A stretch of DNA of 64,000 nt from Streptomyces composti (GTDB taxonomy: Bacteria > Actinomycetota > Actinomycetes > Streptomycetales > Streptomycetaceae): the NCBI RefSeq assembly GCF_012034205.1, contig NZ_JAATEM010000018.1, positions 1 to 64,000 of the forward strand, in the 5' to 3' direction. A program made the translations under genes and the position numbers. This document shows positions 16,376 through 24,953 of the stretch, piece after piece; positions within the stretch are counted from its first letter, which is position 1; each line of letters starts with the position of its first letter. Below the pieces are notes generated by a model. The model ran no database searches. It worked only from the letters and a program-made list of their open reading frames with translations, and was not told where the DNA came from.

Positions 16376-18478
16376 GTGCTGACCACTGCAATTCGTGTCG
16401 CCCGGGTGGGCACCGCCGCCGAACTCGCCGCCGCGGTCCTCATGATGCTGGGCTTCGGCTGCCTGATGCCGGCCGCGCTGCTGCCGAGCGTCCCCGCCTT
16501 CGCCGCGGCGGCCGCCGTCACCTACCTCGCGGACCACTATCTGCACCGCAAGGGCAGCTATCTCATCAGCCGGCTCAGCAAGGTCAGGGCCGGCCTGTCC
16601 ATCCGCTTCCTGATCCGCCAGCTGCTGCTGATCCTGCTGCTGGCCCGGCTCTCCCTCGCGGACGACCTGCTCTACTACGGCTCCATCGCCTGCTTCATCG
16701 CCTTCTACGGCCTCCAGGCCCCGCACGGCGCGCTCACCGTGCTGATCCGCAACCGGCGCCGCATGCCGGTCGTCGCCCGCAACGTGGATCTGGCCTCGCG
16801 CATCCGCATCCCGGACGCCCCGCCGCGCTTCCTGATGCACCGCGCGGCCGAGAAGATGCTCCATCTGGACGTCCCGGCGGTCGCCGGGATACTGCTGGCC
16901 GCGGCCACCGACGAGCCGCTGATCGGCTTCGTCTGCATGGCCGTCACGATACTGCTGGGCACCCTCTACGTCGCCGTCCTGATGCCCTGCCTGCGCCCCA
17001 GCAACATCCCGCCGAAGGCCGAGAAGGTCCTGGAGGCCGTCGACGACTGGCTGCGCGAGTACCGGCCCGAGACGGTGCTGTACTTCTCCGGCTCCAAGGA
17101 GTCCGCCTACCAGGTCAACATGTGGCTGGAGACCATGGAGCGGCTGGACACCCGCCCGCTGATCATCCTGCGCGAGCGGGTCATCCTGCAGAACCTCGCG
17201 CCCACCACGGTGCCCGTCCTCTGCGTGCCCGGCGGGGTGCACCTGATGAACCTGGACCTGTCCACGGTCCGGGTCGCGCTCTACGCGGCGAACGTCGGCA
17301 AGAACATCCACCTGCTGCGCGTGCCCACCATGAAGCACGTCTTCATCGGTCACGGCGACAGCGACAAGCTGGCCAGCGTCAACCCGTTCAGCAAGGTCTA
17401 CGACGAGGTGTGGACCGCCGGCCGGGCCGGCCGCGACCGCTACGCCGTCGCCGACGTCGGCGTCCGCGACGAGGACATCGTCGAGGTCGGCCGCCCCCAG
17501 CTGGCCGCCATCCGGCCCTGGGAGGGCGTGTCGGAGGGCCGCATGCCCACCGTCCTGTACGCGCCCACCTGGGAGGGCTGGGACGACAACCCGGGCAACA
17601 CCTCCATCCTGCGGGCCGGCGAGAACATCGTGCGGCGGCTGGTCACCGCCGAGCCCGCGGTGCGCGTCCTGTACAAGCCGCACCCCTTCACGGGCACCCG
17701 CAGCCCCGAGGCGAAGGCCGCCCACGAGCGGATCGCCGCCCTGGTCGAGCAGGCCGCCGCGGAGCGCGCCGCCGACCCGCGCTTCTCCGCCGACGAGGAG
17801 GCCCAGGCGCGGGCCCGGGCGGAACTGGCCCGGATCGAGGCGCGGCTGGCGGAGCTGACCGGGGACGACGAGAACGGCGACGAGGCGGAGGCGACCCGCG
17901 ACGGGCTGGTCGACGTGGCCCGGCACGAGGAGATCGCCCGGCTGCGCGCCGAGTGGAACTCCGCGTACTGGCGTTCCTTCCCCGACTGGGAGCACCGGGT
18001 GATCACGGGCCCCGAACCGCCGCTGTACGACTGCTTCAACGTCTCCGACGCGCTGGTCTCCGACATCTCCAGCGTGGTCTCCGACTTCATCGCGAGCGGC
18101 AAGCCGTACGCGGTGACCGACTCCGCGGAGCTGGGCGCCGAGGAGTTCAAGCGGCAGAACACCGCGGTCCGCGCGGCGGTGATCCTCACCAACAGCGCGG
18201 CCGGCCTCGACGAGCTGCTGGACGCGGTCCGCTCCCCGGAGGCCGACCCGCTGGCCGCCGACCGGCGGGAGCTCAAGCGCTATCTGCTCGGCCCCGACGA
18301 GCCGCCGTCCATCGAGCAGTTCAACCACGCCGTGAAGCAGCTCGCGCTGCGGGCCGAGTCCCGCAACATCCGCCAGCGCTCCCAGTCGGCCGCCGCCGCA
18401 CCGGAGGCCGAACTGGCGGAGGCGGTGCCGGTGCAGCGCGTCGCGGCGGCGGGGGACTCCGGCACGGACGGCGGCTGA
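16376..18478 (+). CDS. Membrane-anchored CDP-polyol phosphotransferase (TagF-like)
   Basis: 700-residue protein. The first ~215 residues hold about five hydrophobic segments, so it is anchored in the membrane. Residues ~220-660 resemble CDP-glycerol glycerophosphotransferases: FSGSKESAYQVNMW, IGHGDSDK, VGRPQL, LYAPTWEGW, LYKPHP, then SDISSVVSDF. Between LYKPHP and the SDISSVVSDF motif is an inserted Ala/Glu/Arg-rich helix of ~85 residues, likely coiled coil. The C-terminus is low complexity. GTG 16376 is 52 nt after the CDP-polyol synthesis gene, so the two form an operon of donor maker and donor user. A paralogue lies convergently at 18592-20646. Predicted to polymerise or export-couple a polyol-phosphate wall polymer; the exact reaction is not known. 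Confidence 0.8.
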   Translation: MLTTAIRVARVGTAAELAAAVLMMLGFGCLMPAALLPSVPAFAAAAAVTYLADHYLHRKGSYLISRLSKVRAGLSIRFLIRQLLLILLLARLSLADDLLYYGSIACFIAFYGLQAPHGALTVLIRNRRRMPVVARNVDLASRIRIPDAPPRFLMHRAAEKMLHLDVPAVAGILLAAATDEPLIGFVCMAVTILLGTLYVAVLMPCLRPSNIPPKAEKVLEAVDDWLREYRPETVLYFSGSKESAYQVNMWLETMERLDTRPLIILRERVILQNLAPTTVPVLCVPGGVHLMNLDLSTVRVALYAANVGKNIHLLRVPTMKHVFIGHGDSDKLASVNPFSKVYDEVWTAGRAGRDRYAVADVGVRDEDIVEVGRPQLAAIRPWEGVSEGRMPTVLYAPTWEGWDDNPGNTSILRAGENIVRRLVTAEPAVRVLYKPHPFTGTRSPEAKAAHERIAALVEQAAAERAADPRFSADEEAQARARAELARIEARLAELTGDDENGDEAEATRDGLVDVARHEEIARLRAEWNSAYWRSFPDWEHRVITGPEPPLYDCFNVSDALVSDISSVVSDFIASGKPYAVTDSAELGAEEFKRQNTAVRAAVILTNSAAGLDELLDAVRSPEADPLAADRRELKRYLLGPDEPPSIEQFNHAVKQLALRAESRNIRQRSQSAAAAPEAELAEAVPVQRVAAAGDSGTDGG

Positions 18479-18505
18479 GGCGGCCGGCAGCCCCGTAGAA
18501 CGACA

Positions 18506-18536
18506 CTGCCCGCCCCCGACGAAGGGGGGCGGGCAG
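18506..18536. terminator. Bidirectional hairpin between convergent phosphotransferase paralogues
   Basis: CTGCCCGCCCCC (18506-18517) pairs perfectly over 12 bp with GGGGGCGGGCAG (18525-18536), loop of 7. It lies between the ends of the two paralogues and may serve both strands. Confidence 0.75.
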
Positions 18537-18591
18537 ACGCGTGTTCCAGGGCGCCTCGGTCAGCACCGGCCGACCGTGGCGGTCGCCTCGG

Positions 18592-20646
18592 TCACGGGGT
18601 CGCGCCGGTCACCTCGGTCACCGTCTCGCGGCGCTGGCTCGGCACCGCGTTGAGCCGCCGGGCCATGCGGGTGCGGTGCGCCTCCGCGGCCTCGTACAGG
18701 TTCTGCACGGCCGCGTTGAAGCGCTCCTGGGAGGGCGGCTCGGCGGGGCCCAGCAGGCGCAGCTTCAGCTCCCTGCGGGCCTCGGCCAGTTCGTCCTTCT
18801 CCGGGTCGCGGACGGCGGCGAGCAGACCGGGCACACCGGAGGCGTCCGGGGTGAGCACCGTCGCCGCCGTCACCGTCGGGAAGGCGGCCCGGAACTCCGG
18901 CTCGGACAGCCCGCTGGTGTTGACCACCGCATACGGCTTCTCGCTGGCCAGGAAGTCGCTGACCACGCTGGACACGTCGCTGATCAGCAGGTCGGACACG
19001 TTGAAGCAGGAGTACAGCGCCGGCCGGACGTCGGTGACGATCTGGTGCTCCCACTCCGGAAGCGACGCCCAGTACAGCTCCTCCCAGGCGGCCGTGGTCC
19101 GCTCCACCGCCTCGGCGCGGCCGGGCTCGGGGGCGGACTGCACCTGCATCCGCTCCACCTGGTCGGCGCTCGGCCGGAACACCGACGTGGTGAGCCGGTC
19201 CAGCTCGGTGGTGAGCCGGTCCAGCTCGGTGGTGAGCCGGTCCAGGTCCGCCGAGGGTGCCGGACGCGCCCCGGAGCGCTCACGGTTCGCGGCGCGGATC
19301 AGCTCCCGGATGCGGCGGTCCGCGGCCCCCGCCCGCGGGTCCACCGAACCGGTCAGCGGGTGCGGCTTGTACAGCAGGCGCACCCCCGGGTCGGCGAGCA
19401 GCGCGCGCACCACGTTCTCGCCGGCCTCGATCACCGAGGTGTTGCCCGGGTTGCCGTCCCAGCCCTCCCAGGTCGGTGCGTACAGCACGGTGGTGTAGTC
19501 ACCGGCGGGCGGACCGGCGTACGGGCGCACGGCGTCCAGCTGCGGACGCCCGATCTCCACCACGTCCTTGTCCTCGACGCCCACGTCGGCGAGCGCGTAC
19601 CGCTCCCGCGCGGCGGGACCGGCCACCCACACCTCGTCGTACGCCTTGGCGTACGGGTTGCAGGAGGACAGCTTGTCGGACTCGCCGTGGTTGACGAACG
19701 TGTGCTTGATCGTGGGGATCCGCAGGACCTGCGAGGTCTTGCCGGAGTTTGAGGGGTGGATGAGGACCCGCAGCGTGGAGTGCTCCAGGCGCATCAGCGT
19801 GGCGACCTTCGGCAGGCACACGATCGGGATGTCGGTCGCCGCGATCTTCGGCACCATGAAGCGCTCGCGCAGGATGATGACCGGCCGGCCGTCGAGCCTG
19901 GCGAGCGGCTCGAGCCACATGTTCGCCTGGTAGGCGGAGGAGACGCCGCCGGAGAAGTACAGGCCGACCGTGGGCCGGTACTCGGCCAGCCAGGCGTCGA
20001 ACCAGTCGAGGACCGCCTGCTCGTCGACGGGCCGCCGAGAAGGCAGCAGCCGCGAGGTCAGCACGCCGAGGCCCACCAGGGCGACCACCGCCGAGAGCGC
20101 CACACCGGCCACCGCGGGGACGACGGAGCCGGTCGCAGCCGACGCGGCGAGACCGGCCGTCGCCGGCAGACCGAAGACCAGCAGCCGGTGGCCGGGGCGG
20201 CGCAGCAGCATGTGCGGGGCAGGGGAGAGCCGCAGTGCCGAGGCGTCGATGTTCCGGGTCACCACCGGCAGCGTCCGGGTGCGGCGGACCAGCACCGACA
20301 CCGCCTGGATCGCGAAGTGCAGCGCGTAGAAGCCGAGCAGACCCACCAGAACCGGGGCGTACTGCGCCTCACCGTCCTGCTCGGCCGTCCGCAGCACGCC
20401 CGCCACCAGCAGCAGGTCCCGCAGCACATGCCGGACCGTGAGGTCGGCCTGTGACTTGGCGAACACCGACAGCAGCTCGGGCTGCCACCGGTACAGCACC
20501 CCTTCGACCACCAGCGACACGGCCGTCGCGGCGATCAGCAGCGGGACGTTGGGAGCGAGGGCGGCTAGCGCCTGGACGACGAAAGCGGCGGCCAGTAGCG
20601 CTGTGACGAGCGCTCGCGCCGGCATCCGGGACAGGGACGTGGGCAC
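18592..20646 (-). CDS. Membrane-anchored CDP-polyol phosphotransferase paralogue
   Basis: 684 residues, same architecture as the gene at 16376-18478: N-terminal hydrophobic segments (about four to five in the first 210 residues), then a TagF-type catalytic half with YFSGGVSSAYQANMW, VNHGESDK, EIGRPQL, LYAPTWEGW, LYKPHP and SDVSSVVSDF. The inserted helix between the last two motifs carries three LDRLTTE heptads encoded by a 21-bp tandem repeat. Start is GTG 20646 with GGAG about 9 nt upstream. Converges on its paralogue and diverges from proB across 278 bp. The pair probably arose by an inverted duplication, then diverged. Predicted role in wall polyol-phosphate polymer assembly; no direct evidence for the donor. 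Confidence 0.8.
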   Translation of the reverse strand: MPTSLSRMPARALVTALLAAAFVVQALAALAPNVPLLIAATAVSLVVEGVLYRWQPELLSVFAKSQADLTVRHVLRDLLLVAGVLRTAEQDGEAQYAPVLVGLLGFYALHFAIQAVSVLVRRTRTLPVVTRNIDASALRLSPAPHMLLRRPGHRLLVFGLPATAGLAASAATGSVVPAVAGVALSAVVALVGLGVLTSRLLPSRRPVDEQAVLDWFDAWLAEYRPTVGLYFSGGVSSAYQANMWLEPLARLDGRPVIILRERFMVPKIAATDIPIVCLPKVATLMRLEHSTLRVLIHPSNSGKTSQVLRIPTIKHTFVNHGESDKLSSCNPYAKAYDEVWVAGPAARERYALADVGVEDKDVVEIGRPQLDAVRPYAGPPAGDYTTVLYAPTWEGWDGNPGNTSVIEAGENVVRALLADPGVRLLYKPHPLTGSVDPRAGAADRRIRELIRAANRERSGARPAPSADLDRLTTELDRLTTELDRLTTSVFRPSADQVERMQVQSAPEPGRAEAVERTTAAWEELYWASLPEWEHQIVTDVRPALYSCFNVSDLLISDVSSVVSDFLASEKPYAVVNTSGLSEPEFRAAFPTVTAATVLTPDASGVPGLLAAVRDPEKDELAEARRELKLRLLGPAEPPSQERFNAAVQNLYEAAEAHRTRMARRLNAVPSQRRETVTEVTGATP
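19187..19245. repeat. 21-bp tandem repeat inside the phosphotransferase coding region
   Basis: Nearly three copies of a 21-bp unit starting GTGGTGAGCCGGTCC, at 19187, 19208 and 19229. The unit keeps the reading frame and encodes seven residues, LDRLTTE, giving a heptad coiled-coil tract whose length could vary between strains. Confidence 0.9.
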
Positions 20647-20924
20647 TGCGGTGACTCCAGGGTCGGGGGGAATTCGTGCGACCGGTTATAACGTGCGGCG
20701 GCCACCGTACGACACGCGGGTTCCCCGGACCCTCGCACAACCGTCGGAGCCCCGGCAGTCCCGCCCGACTGTGACGTATTCGTGCCAGCAGATCGGTCAG
20801 ACGTTCGAGGCGGGGCTCGGACGTCCGGGGACTGGACCGGTGCGCCGCACGCCATCCGCTTCGCGTAGATTGCCAGGCGAGCGACGTATCGACAATGACG
20901 TGACCCGAGGGGACGGACCGCAAG

Positions 20925-22118
20925 GTGGCAGGGGCAAGGCAGGCCGTGCGAGAGGCGCGCAGGATCGTCGTCAAGGTCGGCTCCTCCTCGCTGACCACCG
21001 CCAGCGGCGGCCTGGACGCGGACCGCGTCGACGCGCTCGTCGACGTGCTCGCCAAGGTGCGCAGCCAGGGTGTGCCCCGCGCCACCCCCGCCGAGGGCGG
21101 CGAGAGGGGGCGCAACGGCGGACGCAACGGTGCATCGGAGCGGGAGATCGTGCTGGTCTCCTCCGGCGCCATCGCCGCCGGCCTCGCCCCGCTGGGCCTG
21201 CGCCGGCGCCCGAGGGACCTGGCCCGCCAGCAGGCCGCCGCCAGTGTCGGCCAGGGGCTGCTGGTCGCCCGCTACACCGCCTCCTTCGCCCGCTACGGGG
21301 TGCGGGTCGGGCAGGTGCTGCTCACCTCCGACGACATGAGCCGCCGCGCCCACCACCGCAACGCCTCCCGCACGCTGGACAAGCTGCTGGCGATGGGCGC
21401 GTTCCCGATCGTCAACGAGAACGACACGGTCGCCACCGACGAGATCCGCTTCGGCGACAACGACCGGCTCGCCGCCCTGGTCGCCCACCTGGTCCGCGCC
21501 GACCTGCTGGTGCTGCTCTCCGACGTCGACGGCGTCTACGACGGCGACCCGGGCAGGCCCGGCACCTCCCGGATAGCCGAGGTGCGCAGCCCGGCCGACC
21601 TCGCGCATGTCGAGATCGGCAGCGCCGGGAAGGCCGGCGTCGGCACCGGCGGCATGGTCACCAAGGTCGAGGCCGCCAGGATCGCCGCCGCGGCCGGCAT
21701 CCCGGTGGTGCTGACCAGCGCGATCCACGCGGCCGACGCCCTCGGCGGCGAGGACACCGGCACCTACTTCCACCCCACCGGGCGCCGCTCCGCCGACCGG
21801 CTGCTGTGGCTGCAGCACGCCTCCACCCCGCAGGGCGCGCTCACCCTCGACGACGGGGCGGTGCGCGCGGTGGTGCACGGCCGCAAGTCGTTGCTGCCGG
21901 CCGGCATCGCCGGCGTCGAGGGCGACTTCAGCGCCGGCGACCCGGTGGAGCTGCGGGACGGCGAGGGACGCGCGGTGGCGCGCGGGCTCGTCAACTTCGA
22001 CGCCAAGGAGATCCCCCTTCTGATAGGCCGCTCCACCCGCGAACTGGCCCGCGATCTCGGTCCTGCGTACGAACGTGAGGTCGTACACAGGGACGACCTG
22101 GTGGTCCTGCATCCGTAA
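20925..22118 (+). CDS. proB: Glutamate 5-kinase
   Basis: First enzyme of proline synthesis: phosphorylates glutamate to gamma-glutamyl phosphate. The 397-residue product has the amino-acid-kinase core (VVKVGSSSLT, VSSGAIAAG, QAAASVGQG, NENDTVATDEIRFGDND, LLSDVDGVY, GTGGMVTKVEAA) and a C-terminal PUA domain (from about residue 300). It is ~25 residues longer than usual because of a Gly/Arg-rich insertion between the first helix and VSSGAIAAG (about residues 47-72). GTG 20925 lacks a strong ribosome binding site. It is separated from proA by one small gene. ProB is normally feedback-inhibited by proline through the kinase domain. Confidence 0.95.
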   Translation: MAGARQAVREARRIVVKVGSSSLTTASGGLDADRVDALVDVLAKVRSQGVPRATPAEGGERGRNGGRNGASEREIVLVSSGAIAAGLAPLGLRRRPRDLARQQAAASVGQGLLVARYTASFARYGVRVGQVLLTSDDMSRRAHHRNASRTLDKLLAMGAFPIVNENDTVATDEIRFGDNDRLAALVAHLVRADLLVLLSDVDGVYDGDPGRPGTSRIAEVRSPADLAHVEIGSAGKAGVGTGGMVTKVEAARIAAAAGIPVVLTSAIHAADALGGEDTGTYFHPTGRRSADRLLWLQHASTPQGALTLDDGAVRAVVHGRKSLLPAGIAGVEGDFSAGDPVELRDGEGRAVARGLVNFDAKEIPLLIGRSTRELARDLGPAYEREVVHRDDLVVLHP

Positions 22119-22123
22119 TGAGG

Positions 22124-22154
22124 GGAAACGTCCGCCCCCGGTGGTGGACGTTCC
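22124..22154 (+). terminator. Hairpin after proB
   Basis: GGAA-ACGTCC (22124-22133) pairs with GGACGTTCC (22146-22154) with a single bulged A and a 12-nt loop; it is followed by GCAAAAT. Likely a partial terminator between proB and the next gene. Confidence 0.55.
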
Positions 22155-22263
22155 GCAAAATCGCCCCACGATCCCCCTGCGGCCTGCTGCACTTTGACCC
22201 GGGGACCCGCCCGGGCGAGGGCGTGTCCCGCTACGGCACGGGCAGCGTGAGAAGGAGGCCGAC

Positions 22264-22728
22264 GTGAGGCGAGTGCGCCCGGGGACGACGTCCCGCGGTG
22301 GTGCCGGCTCCCGGGCGGCCGGCGCGGAACGGGGGCTCACCAGCGTCGCGACCGGCGACGCCGTCGCCGGAGGCGAGAGCGAGGACCTGCCCCGCCTGTG
22401 GCACATCACCCTCAGCGTCTCCGGCGAGCAGGCGCCGCTGAAGGAGGTCCGCAGGGCGCTGGAGCAGCTCGCCCACGACCACCCCTTCCTGCTGACCAGC
22501 CGCTACGCCGACGACCACGCGGAGATCCGCTACTGGGAGGAGGCCCGCGATCTGCACGACGCGGCGGCGGTGGCACTGCGCCTGTGGGGCGAGCACCGTC
22601 AGTCGGCGGGCCTGCCGCCCTGGGAGATCGTCGGCCTGGAGGTCATCGACCGGGCCACCTACCACCAGCGCATCGCCGAGGGGTACGGTCCGCCGCCGGC
22701 CAGTCCGGTCGGGGTGCACCCCTTCTGA
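22264..22728 (+). CDS. Conserved hypothetical protein between proB and proA
   Basis: 154 residues, no recognised catalytic motif. The first ~40 residues are Gly/Arg/Ala-rich and probably disordered; residues ~45-150 form a compact alpha/beta stretch (LWHITLSVSGEQAPLKEVRRALE, HPFLLTSRYADDHAEIRYWEEARDL, LPPWEIVGLEVIDR) that looks like a ferredoxin-like fold. No signal peptide, membrane segment or metal site. GTG 22264 has an excellent AAGGAGG ribosome binding site, so translation is well supported. I remember a gene of this kind at the same spot in other Streptomyces. Function unknown; the position hints at, but does not prove, a link to proline synthesis. Confidence 0.8.
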   Translation: MRRVRPGTTSRGGAGSRAAGAERGLTSVATGDAVAGGESEDLPRLWHITLSVSGEQAPLKEVRRALEQLAHDHPFLLTSRYADDHAEIRYWEEARDLHDAAAVALRLWGEHRQSAGLPPWEIVGLEVIDRATYHQRIAEGYGPPPASPVGVHPF

Positions 22729-22839
22729 GACCCCACCGCGTGCTGCCGCCGCGCGGAAGGCGGTGCCGGACGGTTTCCGGAATGTCTCGGTGTGCGGGAC
22801 GGACGCCACCACCGGGGCCGGCCGCACTACCCTTCCCTC

Positions 22840-24126
22840 ATGACCACGCTCTCGCCGTTCGACTCGATGTCCCCGGTCAACCAGGCCGCCTACCGCGCCA
22901 AGGCCGCCGCCGCGACCCTCGCGCCGCTGCCTCGCGCCGCCAAGGACGACGCGCTGCTCGCCATCGCCGACGCGCTGGAGGTCCGTACCGCCGAGATCGT
23001 CGAGGCCAACGCCCAGGACGTGGCCAAGGCGCGCGAGGCCGGCACCAGCGAGGGCATGATCGACCGGCTCACCCTCACCCCCGAGCGGGTCCGCGCCATC
23101 GCCTCCGACGTGCGCGACGTGGCCGCGCTGCCCGACCCGGTCGGCGAGGTCGTCCGCGGCTCCACCCTGCCCAACGGCATCGACCTGCGGCAGGTCAGGG
23201 TGCCGCTCGGCGTCGTCGGGATCATCTACGAGGGCCGGCCCAATGTCACCGTGGACGCCGCCGCCCTGTGCCTGAAGTCCGGCAACGCCGTCCTGCTGCG
23301 CGGCTCCTCCTCGGCGTACCAGTCGAACACCGCGCTGGTGAGGGTGCTGCGGGACGCCGTGGGCGGGGCCGGGCTGCCCGCCGACGCCGTGCAGCTGGTG
23401 CCCGGCGAGAGCCGCGACAGCGTGCGCGAGCTGATGCGCGCCCGCGGCCTGGTCGACGTGCTCATCCCGCGCGGCGGCGCCTCGCTGATCAACACCGTGG
23501 TGCAGGAGTCCACCGTCCCGGTGATCGAGACCGGCACCGGCAACTGCCACGTCTACGTCGACGCCCAGGCCGACCTCGACATGGCCGTGGAGATCCTGGT
23601 CAACTCCAAGGCCCAGCGGGTCGGCGTCTGCAACGCCGCGGAGACCCTCCTGGTCCACCAGGACATCGCGCCCGCCTTCCTGCCGCGCGCCCTGGACGCG
23701 CTGGCCGAGGCCGGGGTCACCGTGCACGCCGACGAGCGGGTCATGGCGTACGCCGAGGACTCCAAGGCCACCGTCGTCGAGGCCACGGCCGAGGACTGGG
23801 AGACCGAGTACCTCTCCTACGACATCGCCGCCGCGGTGGTCGACTCGCTCGACAAGGCCGTGGAGCACATCCGGCTGTGGACCTCCGGGCACACCGAGGC
23901 CATCGTCACCAGCTCCCAGGCCGCCGCCCGCCGGTTCACCCAGTTGGTGGATTCCACCACCGTCGCCGTGAACGCCTCCACCCGCTTCACCGACGGCGGC
24001 CAGTTCGGTTTCGGCGCGGAGATCGGCATCTCCACCCAGAAGCTGCACGCCCGTGGCCCCATGGGCCTGCCCGAGCTGACCAGCACCAAGTACATCGTGA
24101 CCGGCGACGGGCACACCCGGCGCTGA
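22840..24126 (+). CDS. proA: Gamma-glutamyl phosphate reductase
   Basis: Second enzyme of proline synthesis: NADPH-dependent reduction of gamma-glutamyl phosphate to the semialdehyde. 428 residues, normal family length, aldehyde-dehydrogenase fold. Seen: VPLGVVGIIYEGRPNVT, KSGNAVLLRGSSSA, LIPRGGASLI, the catalytic cysteine in GVCNAAETLLV (about Cys264), and the C-terminal TRFTDGGQFGFGAEIGIST and HARGPMGLPELT blocks. ATG 22840 gives the family's usual length; ATG 22867 is a possible shorter start and neither has a clear ribosome binding site. proB lies two genes upstream on the same strand. Confidence 0.96.
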   Translation: MTTLSPFDSMSPVNQAAYRAKAAAATLAPLPRAAKDDALLAIADALEVRTAEIVEANAQDVAKAREAGTSEGMIDRLTLTPERVRAIASDVRDVAALPDPVGEVVRGSTLPNGIDLRQVRVPLGVVGIIYEGRPNVTVDAAALCLKSGNAVLLRGSSSAYQSNTALVRVLRDAVGGAGLPADAVQLVPGESRDSVRELMRARGLVDVLIPRGGASLINTVVQESTVPVIETGTGNCHVYVDAQADLDMAVEILVNSKAQRVGVCNAAETLLVHQDIAPAFLPRALDALAEAGVTVHADERVMAYAEDSKATVVEATAEDWETEYLSYDIAAAVVDSLDKAVEHIRLWTSGHTEAIVTSSQAAARRFTQLVDSTTVAVNASTRFTDGGQFGFGAEIGISTQKLHARGPMGLPELTSTKYIVTGDGHTRR

Positions 24127-24208
24127 CCGGCCCCGGCACCTTGCCGGGGCGCCGGACGAATTTCCATACCGTCTGCCCAAATTGACCCCCCAGGTCTACT
24201 CTGGATCC

Positions 24209-24772
24209 GTGCCGGAGGACGTGGGGGGCACGCCGTTCCCTGACGGCTGGGAGCCCGACGACGACCACGACCGCGGGGTGTCGGACGAAGAGTTCGCCTC
24301 CGTGGTCTTCGACGAGGCCTTCGTACGTGCGGCCACGGTGCACGAGCCGACCGCCGTCGAGCGCCTCCTGGCCGCGGCGCAGGCCAGAGCCGAGGCCTCC
24401 GAGGCGGAGGCCCACCGCGCCCGCTCCGGAGGCGAGCGCTACGACGACGGCTACGGCCGCTACCGGGCCGACCCCGACCCCGACGACGAGGACGAGGACC
24501 TCGACGTCCTGGAGGACGGCTACGGCCACGCCGGCCCGTACGGCAGACAGGTGCGCTGGCACCGGCCGGTCGCCTGGGTGCTCGCCCTGGTCATGGGCAT
24601 CGGCATGGTGGCGCTCGCCTTCACGGCGGTCTACCGCGGCGCCTCCTCGGGCCGCGAGGAGCAGGTGCCGCCGCCCGTCACCACCGAGCCGGCCCAGGGC
24701 GGCACGGCGGTGCCGTCGGCGTCCGCGGACCACTCCCCGCCGACCGTGCCGGTGCTCCCGCCCAGCCCCTGA
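24209..24772 (+). CDS. Single-pass membrane protein with SVVFDE..FVRAA motif (SCO2584-like by position)
   Basis: 187 residues from GTG 24209. N-terminal acidic cytoplasmic part with SVVFDEAFVRAA (31-42) followed by E..A.ER, an Ala/Glu helix, a Tyr/Asp-rich acidic stretch (~residues 75-105), one membrane segment (WVLALVMGIGMVALAFTAVY) and a short Pro/Ser-rich outer tail. The frame opens at TTG 24182, but GTG 24209 lies 6 nt after TACTCT, the pattern of a leaderless transcript. The next gene carries the same N-terminal motif. From memory, the S. coelicolor gene at this position (SCO2584, after proA) was reported as a partner of the spore-wall synthesis complex; that link is established knowledge by position only and not shown by this sequence. 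Biochemical function unknown. Confidence 0.75.
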   Translation: MPEDVGGTPFPDGWEPDDDHDRGVSDEEFASVVFDEAFVRAATVHEPTAVERLLAAAQARAEASEAEAHRARSGGERYDDGYGRYRADPDPDDEDEDLDVLEDGYGHAGPYGRQVRWHRPVAWVLALVMGIGMVALAFTAVYRGASSGREEQVPPPVTTEPAQGGTAVPSASADHSPPTVPVLPPSP

Positions 24773-24919
24773 CGCAGGCCCGCGTGTACGCGCCGGACGC
24801 GTGCCGCGCAGCGCGCCGGACAGGGCCGGACGGAGGGTGCGTTCCGGGTGCCGTTCCGGGTGCGGTCCCGGGTGCATTTCTTGGTGAGAACCTGTCAGAA
24901 CTTGTCGCCCGGCGGGGCG

Positions 24920-24947
24920 TTTACCCGGCGTCCCGCGGACCTACCCT
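24920..24947 (+). promoter_or_regulatory. Candidate leaderless promoter of the 24954 gene
   Basis: TTTACC (24920-24925) and TACCCT (24942-24947) are 16 nt apart and the -10-like box ends 6 nt before the ATG, so the transcript probably starts at or next to the start codon. Confidence 0.45.
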
Positions 24948-24953
24948 GAAGAT

